Positions 1-11,168 of a stretch of 64,000 nt of DNA are shown in pieces. A model generated the notes under the pieces. That model did not search any database. It worked only from the letters and a program-made list of their open reading frames with translations, and was not told the origin of the DNA. Made by a program: the position numbers and the translations under genes. This DNA is from Pegea sp. RAD2-039. Lineage: Eukaryota; Chordata; Thaliacea; Salpida; Salpidae. The DNA lies in NCBI GenBank assembly GCA_034620365.1, contig JAQGEQ010000206.1, positions 186,001-250,000 of the forward strand. The letters run 5' to 3'. Within the stretch, counting starts at the first letter, position 1. Each line of letters opens with the position of its first letter.

Positions 1-2511
1 AATAAAGGATCCAATGTAATCTTTTTAATGAGTGAGTTCATAAATACATTGATTTTGAGGATTTGTAGTTTTAAATTGAGATAGATGTTATCATTTAAGT
101 ATATAAAAACAGTTCAATCTATGTTACAAAGATTGAAATCAACTAAATAGTAAAAAGAATCGCTATAGATAGTAACAATATCGATAAGCATCGATATATT
201 TTAAGATATTTTGAGAGGAATGTAAATACAACAGAATCTGATTTCAGATTTTAATTTAAGAAATAACTTTAAAGACTTTTTCGGAAGAGGGAGATAAATC
301 TAAAGTTTAATAAACCTATTAAACGTTCAAGTGACTTCAATAGAGTAAGCAGATACTACCTTCTCTAGTCTCAAAACGATCATTTCTAATGATGACACAG
401 CCAGGAAGACATATTATTGGGTTTGAAATTTTTTCAGATAGAAATCAATTATAAACAATCGTTTCGTTAGAGTCAAGATAATGGGACATAAAGTTTGTCT
501 TATTTGTCATAAACCTACTGTTATAATGGTTGATTATCAAATTATGTGGGCTGGTGGTATTGATATTAGAAATGAATATTGAATTTATGTGCGATGACAT
601 GCCTTCAAGCTGTTATCCATTAGGGAAATTAGATGAACCTGCTTTGTTTGAATTTACAAAATCTTTTTTAGTTACTTCAGTAACTAAAAGTTAAATTAAC
701 TTTAGGTTAGATCTTACTTAGCAGTTTTTCCCTAAAATTGTCGACCCTTGATTGAATTTTTAATCTAAGTAGGAATCTTAAATCGTAACAACTTCAAATT
801 GTTTGATGGAATTTTCTCAGTCTTTACTTCAATAGCTTAAATTAGTAATACCGGAACAGCTATGTTTGTGGGTGATTCTGTTTATTTTGTACTAAAAGTA
901 AAAGAAATCTGTCAACTTTGTATGAATTCGAAATGTGTTTATACTTCACATCTATAACACCGCGCACTTTTTTGAATCTTGTCATTTTCACCATATAACA
1001 TATTATTTTTCATTGACGGTGGTTTCATATCACATGAAAAATCAATCAAACCACAAAACTCTTGAACACTTTAACTTTATCGAAATGGAAACTAAATATA
1101 TTCAAATTTTATTGTTCAAACTCAAGATTGAAACAGTATTTTGAAATTAATATGTTGCTGCAAATTAAGTAATCTGGTAAAAAATATGTCTTATTTTTAC
1201 TTATAAGGAAGAAATTATCAGAGCAGAAAGTTGAAGACTGAATGCTTGAAGAATTCAAGAAAAATTATTAACCTAAAAGCTGTGAATAGAGTGTAAAGGT
1301 TAATTTTATTTTCTGTGAGTCTTGCAACATTTTTTGTATAAATGGTATTATTAATTGGATTAGTTAGTTAACTTTTGTTTGAAAAGACATTTTTGTCAAA
1401 TATGTGTAATTATTGTGATAAGTTTATTTCTCTTAGATAACATGCTCTACCAATTTCAATGCGTTTTACGTATCCTATGTTGAACTATCCTTTTTTCATT
1501 GATATTAACATATAAAGAATGACCTTGAAAAAACTACTATATTTAAAACCAGTTTTTCTTTAATATTCTTTTGAAAGTTGTAACTATTATATAGTAGATA
1601 TATGTATAAAAATTAGTTATGATGTTTTCTTGACTTTGAAACTTATTAAAACATTTTTAAATCTGTTTTTTTTTCATCATAATTTCTCTCTTTAAACTAA
1701 TTTTATTTCTTCTTTTGATTTTACATTTTTAACATTTTTTAAAGTGATCAAAATATCTTCTTCTTTTGACTGTATCTTTATCTCTTTCAAATGATTTAAA
1801 CTACTTAAAATAAATATTAATTGAATTAAAAGTTAATTAATAAAATGTATATTTTTAAATAAATAAGAGATTGTTTATTTTAAGCAATCAATTTTTATAT
1901 TAGTTGTCAATTTTCAAATTGATATTCTTAAATTATTTTTTATTATTATAAAACTTTTTTATTTCTTTTTAGTGATGATATTTTTTTAATTTCTTTTTAG
2001 TGATGATATTTTTTTAATTGAAAACTTTATTTGGCATAAATTGATTGTGTTTGATTATTATAAAAAATCATGATTCATGTATGCAATATAAGTTTCAAGT
2101 CATTGTTGCTTACAAGATTAGTGCAATGATTAATTAAAAAAAGATTGAATGATTGAATAGTCAGATAAGATAATTTAATAACTGTTTTTCTTAATTTTAA
2201 TTTTTCTAATCTTGAAATATTTTTCGTAATAAGAGTAAAAAAAGATTTTTAGCAAAATAATTTTCATTAAAAATAATTAAACTATGATTTAAAATTGAAA
2301 TATAAAAGTCAAAATAAATTATATAGTTATAAAACTAATTGATAAATCTTTAAATTGATTAAATTTATAGAATTGTTTAGTTTGAATGTACAAAAATGAT
2401 AAGTTTTTAACAAATCATTTTATTGCAAATAATAAAATTATTATATTATCTGAAAACTTATTATTTCAACAAATTCTATTTTTGTTTAGATTTAGCTTAT
2501 ATTGACTTAAC
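1..2511. other. AT-rich intergenic DNA, no gene recognised
   Basis: No reading frame here resembles a family I know. Short open frames (for example 935-1144) have the composition of random AT-rich DNA. The only structured element I see is an exact 28-bp tandem duplication at 1962-2017, listed separately. The last few dozen bases, ending in a TTTAG-type acceptor about 20 bases before the carrier start at 2512, are probably the 5' end of that gene. Confidence 0.6.
1962..2017. repeat. Exact 28-bp tandem duplication
   Basis: Two identical 28-base units (1962-1989 and 1990-2017) lie head to tail. Each runs from TTTCTTTTTAG through GATGATA to a T-run and AA. This is seen directly. It looks like a recent slippage or duplication event and has no evident function. 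Confidence 0.9.
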
Positions 2512-5235
2512 ATGTCTTGTGACTCGAAGCAATTGAAAGAAATTTTCTTGAAGGTAACATTACAAATTTGATTCAATTTCCTTTATTCAGTTTTGTTTGC
2601 AGTATGCATCAATTCAAAAAGGAAACGACAGATTCATGACATCATCTGACTTCATTCGTTCCTTTTTACTTATGTTTACTCATGACAATTACAATGAAGA
2701 AACTGTGAAAATACTTGGAAATGCTGTTAGCTTCAAATATGATAAGTACGAATAAAATTATTGTGGAAAGCACCTCATTTGTATATTTATTCAAATTTGT
2801 TTTTTTTCAGTTTGATTTCATTTGCAGAGTTTCAAACATTTGAAACTGTTTTAAATCTACCTGACTCACTTTATCATCTTGCCTTTCAAATCTTTGATGT
2901 CAGTTGCAATGGCAAGATTGAATTTGGTTTGTTGTTTCTATACCTCATCAACATCTACTAATCTACATCTAAATCTTAGAGGAAGTCCGGAAGATTTTCA
3001 GCAAGACCTCATGTCATCAAGAGATTTCATTTAATTGGGATTGTGAATTTGTTCGTTTTCATTTTGGGAAGAATTTAAAGAAGACTTTATCTTACTATGA
3101 GTTCACACAGTTTCTTGAAGTGCTGCTTTTCACGCCTGCTACCACGCCATTTACATTCTTTTCATTAGGACTTGCAATATGAGCATGCCACACAAGCTTT
3201 TCATCGTTGTGATAGTAAAAGCGAAGGAGAAATCTCTCTAGTCGAGTTCAAACAGATTATGGAGACAATTAGACCTCATTTACTAACCCAATTCGTTCAA
3301 GATAAACTGATATCGGTTGGTTGGTAATAGAGGTGGTAGTGACGTCATCACAGCTTCTCGTGTAGGTCATGAAAGAAGCTGGACAATCAAAAGTTAGCTT
3401 CGCTCATTTCAAAGCTTTCAACCATTTGTTGAAAAATATGGAATTGGTAAAAAAAATTTTCTCAGCCGCCAACAAGAACACAAATCGACCAGTGTCCCGA
3501 GGTCAGTGGTCTTCAAATGTGGTCCTTTTTTGATGTATGGTGGTCACAGATGAGTTCATGTTAGCCAGTCAACGAATTTCAAGGCTAACACCTCTGGAAG
3601 TAGACTTGTTGTTCCGCATGGCTGATTTACAAGGTGGTCAGGGCCGCATAACTATGGCTTTGTTAGACAATATCACTCCAAACCAACATGGGACCATGCC
3701 ATACCACATCGCGGACCAACAAAAGGTGACCCACAACCCTGTGGTCTACTTAAACATCTAATTTTGTCGCGTAGCCCACTGAACAACGCTCCAAGTACCT
3801 CGCTCTTTTTGAGAACTTCTATCGTTTCGGACTTGGGGTCATTTCTGGTGGAGTTGGGGCCACTTGTGTGTACCCAATTGACCTGGTCAAGACTCGATTA
3901 CAAAATCAACGGTCCACTGGGTCATATGTGGGAGAGTTGATGTATAGAAACAGCTTTGATTGCTTCTTCAAGGTTCTCTTTCGATCATTGAACTTCGAAA
4001 GCGCTGATGACGTCATAATTGACAGGTGACACGTCATGAAGGAATTCGAGGGCTGTATCGTGGACTGATACCACAACTGGTTGGTGTAGGACCAGAAAAA
4101 GCCATCAAGTTGACGGTGAGTGACGCGTGTCGCCGCTCTCTACCGACATCATGTGACACGTGTGTCTTCAGATGAATGATTTTATGCGCGATCAATTTCG
4201 TCGCGATGGGAAAGTCCCTTTGATGGGCGAAATCGTTGCAGGAGCAACGGTAAGTCTCAGAAAACTTCCAAATCAATCCCACTGATCTTGATCTTCAGGC
4301 AGGAGCATCTCAAGTCGTCTTCACAAATCCTCTAGAAATCGTAAAGATTCGTTTGCAGGTTGCGGGAGAAATCGCGACTGTCAAACGCGTCAGCGCCTTC
4401 CACGTCATCAAAGAGCTCGGAATTGGAGGTCTGTACAAGGTCAGTACATCCTACTAAGTGTCTATCACATGATGACGTCATCGACACATCAGGGCGCGCG
4501 CGCTTGCTTCCTGCGAGACATTCCCTTCTCGGCTATCTACTTCCCGGCTTATTCACACACCAAGCAGTTACTGGCTGGTCCAGATGGCCACGTCAGTGCC
4601 CCAAGCCTCTTGCTGGCCGGTACCATTGCTGGTGAGTCAATTGCGCGTTGTGACGTCATCAGCTGAAAATGACGTCATCAGGTGCACCGGCTGCTTCACT
4701 GACCACGCCGGCTGACGTCATCAAAACGCGATTGCAAGTGAAGACGCGAGAAGGACAAACTGTGTACAAGGGAGTTGTGGACTGTATGAAGAAGGTCAGT
4801 GGTCTGGTCCGATATAAGGTCACGTGGTTGTGACGTCATCACTGGTTGGTAGGTGTATGCGGAGGAAGGTTTTGCAGCGTTTTGGAAGGGAGCTCCCGCG
4901 CGTGTCTTCCGATCTTCACCTCAATTTGGAATCACTCTTCTAACATATGAACTTCTTCAACGTTTCTTCAATCAAGACTTTGGTGGGAGCAAGCCAATCG
5001 GTTTGCCTCATTTGCATAATCGCTCTTCTATGCGCTCATCATGATCTTTTCAGGCTCCCAACATCAGATGAAAGAATCAGAATTGATCCAGAATCTTCCT
5101 CCAATCAGTCATGATCATGTTGGAGGATATCGATTAGGAGCTGCCACGTTTGCTGGCATCGAACGACGTTTTGGTCTCGCCCTGCCCCGCTTCGCGCCTC
5201 TAGAATGCCCCAAGCCTCTTCCTGAGACCCCTTAA
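2512..5235 (+). CDS. SLC25A12/13: Mitochondrial calcium-regulated aspartate/glutamate carrier (Aralar/citrin)
   Basis: Exchanges aspartate for glutamate across the inner mitochondrial membrane (malate-aspartate shuttle). I assemble 15 exons in phase: 2512-2553, 2603-2745, 2811-2926, 2980-3119, 3169-3315, 3366-3501, 3550-3725, 3775-3972, 4026-4115, 4172-4249, 4299-4439, 4493-4631, 4682-4794, 4853-5000, 5054-5235. They give 662 aa, the usual family length. The N-terminal third is the EF-hand regulatory domain (from [14 protein letters not shown] to a [12 protein letters not shown] segment). The C-terminal half has three carrier repeats with the signatures [18 protein letters not shown] and TPADVIKTR, then the conserved tail with HDHVGGYRL and TFAGIE. 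The second EF-hand loop reads VSFKYDNLISFAEF, so the usual first acidic ligand is serine. A TTTAG acceptor lies about 20 bases before the ATG. Introns are about 47-60 bp and several carry TGACGTCA. A possible poly(A) signal is AATAAA at 5458-5463. Confidence 0.97.
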
Positions 5236-5436
5236 GCCCCCTATGTCATACTGCATCACTTAACTTTACTATCAGCTTCTTTTTTTGCTTTCAACGACAA
5301 CCAACTGGGTGGTTTCTGGGTGCTTAGCAACAAACCCGCTGTCTTCTCGCTTACATCGCTTCTAATCACGAGCCTTCTAGATTTCAAACTTTTCTTAATA
5401 ATGTTTTTATTTCAACTTTGACTTCTCATGACGTCA
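3340..5436. promoter_or_regulatory. Cluster of eight TGACGTCA palindromes in the carrier gene
   Basis: Perfect copies start at 3340, 4008, 4473, 4651, 4670, 4713, 4831 and 5429. Six are in introns, one (4713) is in exon 13, where it encodes part of ADVIK, and one is in the 3' flank. Several extend to GATGACGTCATC. The match to a CRE/ATF bZIP palindrome is direct; binding is not shown. Confidence 0.6.
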
Positions 5437-7055
5437 TCATTGGTGGTCTTTGAAGCAAATAAAGGAAGATGAAGAAAGATTTGTAACTTTAAAGAGCATA
5501 TTTCAAAGATTCGTAGTTAGGATTTTTATTGATGAAAATTTAAATAATTTTATACAGAAGTCGGTTGAGGATTTGGAAACAACTCTGACGACTGGTGTTT
5601 CTCAAAACTACATCTCCTCTTTTGTTGATCCACTTGTCAAATCAACATCTTTCAACATTTTGATTTAAATATTATAAAACAGACCAAAAAATTGAAGGAT
5701 TTCAAGAAAAACAACTTGTTAAAAGTTGCTATTTTGATTTTACGGGACTAGGCACATATTAGTAGCTAGCTTACAGATTAGTAAATCACCAAAGTCCATA
5801 AAATTGGAAATAATTTATTTTATTTGCTTTTTATCTGAGTAGAATATCTGTTGAAATTAGATGGTTGATGCAGAGGTTTATGTTGATCAAGTAGTGTGTA
5901 TCGTGTCAGTTTTTAGTTTGGTTTCATAAAATATAAATACTCAAACTTAAAAGTGACCTTTTACTTTTACCGATAAATTGACATTAATTTAAATTTGAGT
6001 TAAAAGTTTGAAATACCAGCAAATGGTTTTGCTACAACACTAAAAGTTATTTAAACTATTTTAAGAGGCCCGCGGTAGTCTGACAATTTGATGAAAACTT
6101 TGATTATTAATTTAATTTGTAATACTAATGTTAGTTTAGGAAAAGTCTCAAACTCTGACAAAAGGTCATTTAGCAAGATTTCAATTTGCAAAAATACTTA
6201 GAAATTTGTCGGTCCTTTTGTCTCTAAAACAAATCTTGCACAGAAAAGTATATAATATAATAGAGGAGACAAGAAAACATGTTTATAGTAAATCTTGTGA
6301 TGAGTACAAGATGTGCTCTTAAAAATTAATCTCTGCAAGCGGTAAATTATAGCTAATGATACTAAAAGTTTGATGCAGAGATAAAATCAGTTTATTAGAC
6401 TAGTTTTTATTTTACTTACAAAGTTTTCTTTTATAAATTTTACAATTAATCGTAAGTAACCAAATAGGAACAAATTTGCTTTGTAAAAATAATAATTTAA
6501 TTAAAACGATTCAAATTTGCTGCCTCTAGTGACAGCCCACAATTTATCGTTATAAGAAACCAGACGCTATTTCTGAATTCTACAATTTTTAAGGTGGTAA
6601 TCGTCAATAACAAATCATTAAAATCTTAAATTGCGATAATTATAAGATTTTTATTTATGGCTTTATAGTTTTTATTATAATTAAAGTGAATTATTAGTCT
6701 TATTTGTTTTTAAAAGTTTTAACAAACTGTCGTTAGTATTCAAAGATTATTTGAATTTAAATATTTTATTCAAATGTATTTTGTAATTAATATTTATTTA
6801 ATTAATCGATTTATTTCTAACAATTTAATTAAACTGAAGATTTTTTAGAAATATTCTTCTAACAATTTTATTAAAGTAAACTATTAAAACTTTTTCAACT
6901 GAATAAAATATTAATTTAATAGAAACTTGTATTTATTTCGTTGCTGAAAAAGAAATTAAATATTTTATTCAAAGTTTTTGCAGAAAATAATAAAATTAAA
7001 AACTTTTTCTTAAAAAGCCTACAATTTTGAACAAATCTTATAGATTTTAATAGAA
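5236..7055. other. Intergenic DNA between carrier and SPEF1
   Basis: The first 250 bases are probably carrier 3'UTR, with one TGACGTCA at 5429 and AATAAA at 5458. A 73-codon open frame at 5450-5668 (+) has a charged start and no family resemblance that I recognise. I do not call it a gene, though an exon of something unknown cannot be excluded. The rest is AT-rich with no visible coding signal. Confidence 0.5.
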
Positions 7056-7983
7056 ATGTCATCATCATCTAAAAAAGGTTTATTTGAAATGGAATTAAGT
7101 GAAAATGATTTGGCAAGCTTGCTTAGTTGGCTAGATAAGATCCCACTATCAAGAAAAAAAAGAAACATAACAAGAGACTTTAGTGATGCAAGTAAGAGAG
7201 GTTAAACTTTGATCTTCATCATCTTTTATCGATTCTCAGTTCTAGTTGCCGAAATCATCAAATTTTATTTTCCTCGTTTTGTTGAGTTACATAACTACAG
7301 TGCAGTGAATGGCCATTCTCAAAAAGTCACTAATTGGAGCACCTTAAACAGGTTTGTGCAATTTTGTGATGAGGTCTTGTTTAAGATTAGAGATATTTTT
7401 AGAAAAGTACTGAACAGATTAGGATTTCGAATTCCGATGGAATCAATAAAGAAAATTGTTGATTGTCAACCTGGAATTATTGAAGTATTCCTGCTTCGTT
7501 TGAAATTGAAACTTGAAGAACATTCACAGAGAAGGGTTTGTTCAGATAATCTTGATTAAAATGATTTTATCAAAATCTTTGCATACAGAAAGCAAATGAA
7601 AGAAAAAATAAAGAAGGTATACTATGAATTAGTCAGGTGGTTTTAACGTTATTTTGATAATTTGTTTAGATAATAACTTTGATTCTCATTCTGAAGCTTC
7701 ACTCATTACCAACGATCCTATTTCTCTTTCTCAACTGGATCTTTCCTCACTGGATGTTCAAACAAGATTAGTTTTAGAAGAGAAAGAGCAAGCTCTACTA
7801 GCTTCACATGAAACTATTCAGGTTTTTATTCTTAGGGAAAAGTAACCCCCTTAAAAAGTAACTTTAATGACTAATTCTCCTTAGATTCTACAAGTGAAGG
7901 TTCGACGCTTAGAGCATCTGTTGAAGCTGAAAGACATGCGTATTGCCGACATGGAAGCGGGACATATGATGACGCCACAGTGA
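7056..7983 (+). CDS. SPEF1: Sperm flagellar protein 1 / CLAMP (CH-domain microtubule-binding protein)
   Basis: SPEF1 bundles and stabilises microtubules, notably the central pair of motile cilia and sperm flagella. Six exons join in phase: 7056-7191, 7240-7351, 7403-7535, 7589-7616, 7670-7821, 7885-7983, giving 219 aa. The N-terminal calponin-homology domain is clear: LLSWLDKIPLSRKKRNITRDF, then VAEIIKFYFPRFVELHNY, NWSTLNR and KVLNRLGF. The C-terminal coiled coil contains EEKEQALLASHETIQ and VRRLEHLLKLKDMRIADME, as in vertebrate SPEF1, but the tail is a little shorter. The ATG lies two bases after a TTTTAATAG acceptor-like sequence. The stop codon is the TGA of a TGACGTCA palindrome, and AATAAA follows at 8016-8021. 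It converges on NSMCE4, with 173 bp between the stops. Confidence 0.95.
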
Positions 7984-8160
7984 CGTCACACGCTCTTTTC
8001 TTACCAAATTTTGTGAATAAAATTCTTTTAAAACCTTTTTCAAAAAGCTTAAATCACACAAGATAGTCTTCGGGTTCAAAATATTTATATTTTCTAAAGA
8101 AAACAACAAAATAGTAATAAAAAAAACTAAATCTTCCGACGCTGGAGGAGATGACGTCAC
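7970..8160. promoter_or_regulatory. Two TGACGTCA palindromes between convergent genes
   Basis: Perfect copies lie at 7981-7988 and 8152-8159. The first supplies the stop codon of SPEF1 on the + strand. The second supplies the stop codon of NSMCE4 on the - strand. The sequence match to a CRE/ATF bZIP site is direct; regulatory activity is not shown. Confidence 0.6.
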
Positions 8161-9951
8161 AGAGGGATCAGAGGTTCTGTATCTTCCAACTCAAATATCC
8201 GGCAGATCTCTCTCCATTTTGCTTTTGTTAAAAACGTTGGCCCTCGCTGTGAAGATGAAAAAGTTAAAATTAGAAATGTGAAATAGATTGATACAAACAT
8301 TGACAATGGGTCTTGTTGGAGTTGATGAGGCACACAACTCAACCACCAAAAGCATGTTGGCATCATGGATAATCCGGACTTTTCCAGTTTTGGCCAAAAA
8401 TGAAAGATGGAACATGTTCTCAATTGTTTTGGAAAAACTGTTCGGATTGGTGACCAACTCGAAGTAATCGATTGGTGTGGCTACAGAGGAAGATGAATCA
8501 ACAAAAGTTGACAACTGGAAGTAGACTTACGATCAGACCGGTACAATGCTGTAATAACATTCAAGATCTTTTGGATTTGATCCGTTTCTCCATCATTATC
8601 AAGAGTTCTAACTTCAGGATCTAGCTCTTTCACAGGAATGACCACCTCACATCCATTTGAGGTGGCTGACTTTTTTTTTGTAGATGAGGCATTTATATTT
8701 TGATCATACGAGAATTCACTAAATGGCAGGGTAAGGTCTGAAGGTGTTTCATTTGTCCACACATTGTTAGTAAACTTAGCAATTGTTGACCAGAAGTTGA
8801 AAACATTATCATCATCATTATCTCCCATTTCATTTTTGACTTCATTGTTCTTGACACAATATCAAATTGAAATTAAATGAAAGATTAATTGATGATGGAC
8901 TAACCAGCTTTGTATGATATATAGTTGGATCAAATCTAACTTGAGTTGTGGATATATTTTTCACTTTTCTTTCAGTTATGACGGCAGCTAAGTCCACAAA
9001 TTTGGAATACCACAGAGCCTCTACTGTTCCTTTAGCTAAAAATTAAAGGAAAAAACAAAAGTTTAGATTAAAAATAAAACTAATATTTTAACAAAAGCAA
9101 AAAAAAAACCTTTATCTGATATCAATGACGCAGCATTCAATTTTTCTATCAGCTCATCATTGTTGGGGTCGCACAGTTCTTCTTTTCTACATTCAAGCTC
9201 TTTAATTAATTTCTTGAATTTCCTGCAAACTTGGAAATTGGTTTTTGACTCATCGCTTTCATCAGAAGCCTAAAGTTAAAACATAATTTATTAATCAATC
9301 TGATTATTGGTTATGAGTAGATACATTTTATAACAATAAGATGAAAAGTAATTTGCAACAAAACTAATTTTCATTATTTCAAGAATCCAAAATATAATGC
9401 TATAAGCAAAGCATTTGATAAAGCAGTTAAAAAACATAATTGCATCTTATAATTTTGTTAACACAATTTTATAACATAAATTCTCAAATAGAAAAAAAGC
9501 TTTAATCATTCAAAACTTAATAAGCATTTCTTGTAATTTGAAATTTATTTTGGAAGCAACTAGAATTTTAGGCATTTAAGAACATTAAAAAGATTAGAAA
9601 AACAAACTACAAAAGTTGCTAACAAAAATATAAAAGCTAATATATAAGATGATTTTCTTCTTTAGTAGATAAGGGTTTCATTGAAAGTAGAAGCACAAGA
9701 TCTTGGTCAAACCATTTTATTAATTATATTTTCTGGGATCTTAACCAGCTTTAAGAGTTTTATAAATCTTAGATTTAGTTGCTTAAAGGGCATATAAGAT
9801 GACATATATTAAAGAAAAGTTGATATCTCAAATTATAATATGTAGAGAAAGCAAGATTAAATTTTGAAGGAATTTGTTAAATAAATATATAAACTAAATC
9901 GACAAAATAAACAAAAAGTTGACTTACATTTTTTCTTGAATTGTTTTCCAT
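8157..9951 (-). CDS. NSMCE4: Non-structural maintenance of chromosomes element 4 (SMC5/6 kleisin)
   Basis: Nse4 is the kleisin that bridges the SMC5 and SMC6 heads in the SMC5/6 genome-maintenance complex in the nucleus. Exons in coding order: 9951-9928, 9269-9110, 9035-8905, 8849-8531, 8480-8299, 8246-8157; all phases agree (301 aa). The N-terminal part (KFKKLIKELE, then AKGTVEALWYSKFVDLAAVI) matches the Nse4 N-terminal half. The C-terminal domain is diagnostic: PIDYFELVTNPNSFSKTIENMFHLSFLAKTG, and later a KWREICRIFELED winged-helix end. A further 38-bp exon at 10881-10844 (starting MAKKQFETK) can splice in frame to 9952 and would add 13 basic residues, so the true start is uncertain. Intron 1 is 658 bp, long for this window. 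The 8530-8481 intron is only 50 bp; a shorter alternative there breaks the frame. The stop TGA is inside TGACGTCA. Confidence 0.9.
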
Positions 9952-11168
9952 TCTTCAAAATAAAAATGAAATTATATTTATAGAGTATATACTGAAAATG
10001 AATTAAGCCTAAATTATGAAAATAAATCAAAATTAATTAATTTTACTTAACTAACAACACAAAGAAAAATGTTAATTTTTTCATTATTACTAATAAAAAA
10101 ATGATTATTTATAAAGTCAAACAAAAACCATAAATTTTAGAAAGTGATAATTTTATACTAAGAATTCTTCTAAGTAAACAAAATACTTTAATAAAGCAAT
10201 TTAATTATTTACTTTTAAAACAATTACATAATTTTTCACTGACTACAAGCACAAAACATTTTTATCAAAATTATCTTTAAAAGTACAGCAATATTGTAAC
10301 TAATGTTTATGGAGCTGATAAAATTTTATTTAAAAAAAACTTAAAAGATAATCGGTAATAAAATATGTTCTTTCCAGTGATAAAAACATGAACAAAGTGA
10401 TAAAAGTAAACTTTGTTTTTACAAAAGAAAAATTATTTATGTGTAACTATAAGCCTGGATAAAGGTAAGTGATTTAATACAGCTGCCGATGACAGCGATG
10501 TGTGGATTTAATGCGCTTTAATAATCAGTATATAAAGTTTAGAACAACAGATTGTGGTCGGTAGATACAAAAAAATAATGATTACAAATACCTAGACAAC
10601 ACATAATGTAAAGCAATAAACATAACACTGATAAAAAAAGTTAAATTTGATATAACATTTTAAATAATGGCATATATAGCAGTAAAGTTAAAGAAAAGCT
10701 TAAAACCATCTTAGATAGAAATGAATAGATCATAAGCTTTTCAAGAGACTGAAGTTTGCAATACTGTGAATCTGATTAAATCAAATTTATCTTTAAATCA
10801 CAAGTATCGTTTCATTACAAATTTTTATGATAAGAAATCTCACCTATTTTTAGCTTTAGTTTCAAATTGTTTTTTAGCCATTTTGTTCACCAAGGTTGAT
10901 AAATATTTTTTATGTTTGTTTACTTTGTTATAGTATTTTTCCTTACTAAGTATAAAAATATGAACTTTACATAATAATAGATTATGAGGAAAAGCTAGAT
11001 TTTTTATTATAAGTTGATTAATTTTTATCTTAGCTAAAACTTTGACTATTAGTAGAATACTAAGTTTATCCAGAGATATTTAAGGTTTTTTAAACATCGC
11101 AGATATTTAATCTTTGATAGAATATTTTTTTGATGGCATTGCTTTTAAATTTTGAAGTGATTTGAATA
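9952..11168. other. NSMCE4 5' region and spacer before seipin
   Basis: This probably holds a 5' intron of NSMCE4. The candidate upstream exon 10844-10881 (-) has a good GTGAGA donor and an ATG that stays in frame with the gene. The remaining sequence is AT-rich with no other coding signal. The divergent promoters of NSMCE4 and seipin should lie between about 10890 and 11168. Confidence 0.45.

Noticed and set aside
935..1144. 69-codon open frame (+)
   Set aside because: Composition is that of random AT-rich DNA, with no motif and no splice context.
2761..2961. 66-codon frame (+) over the carrier exon 3 region
   Set aside because: It reads through the introns on both sides; the correct exon is 2811-2926 within it.
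5450..5668. 73-codon charged frame (+) after the carrier gene
   Set aside because: No family resemblance and no clear gene structure; probably 3' flank, although an isolated exon cannot be excluded.
8481..8520. Ultra-short NSMCE4 intron ending at TTCCAG
   Set aside because: It would be about 16 bp and breaks the frame. The TGTAG acceptor further on gives a normal 50-bp intron and the family sequence.
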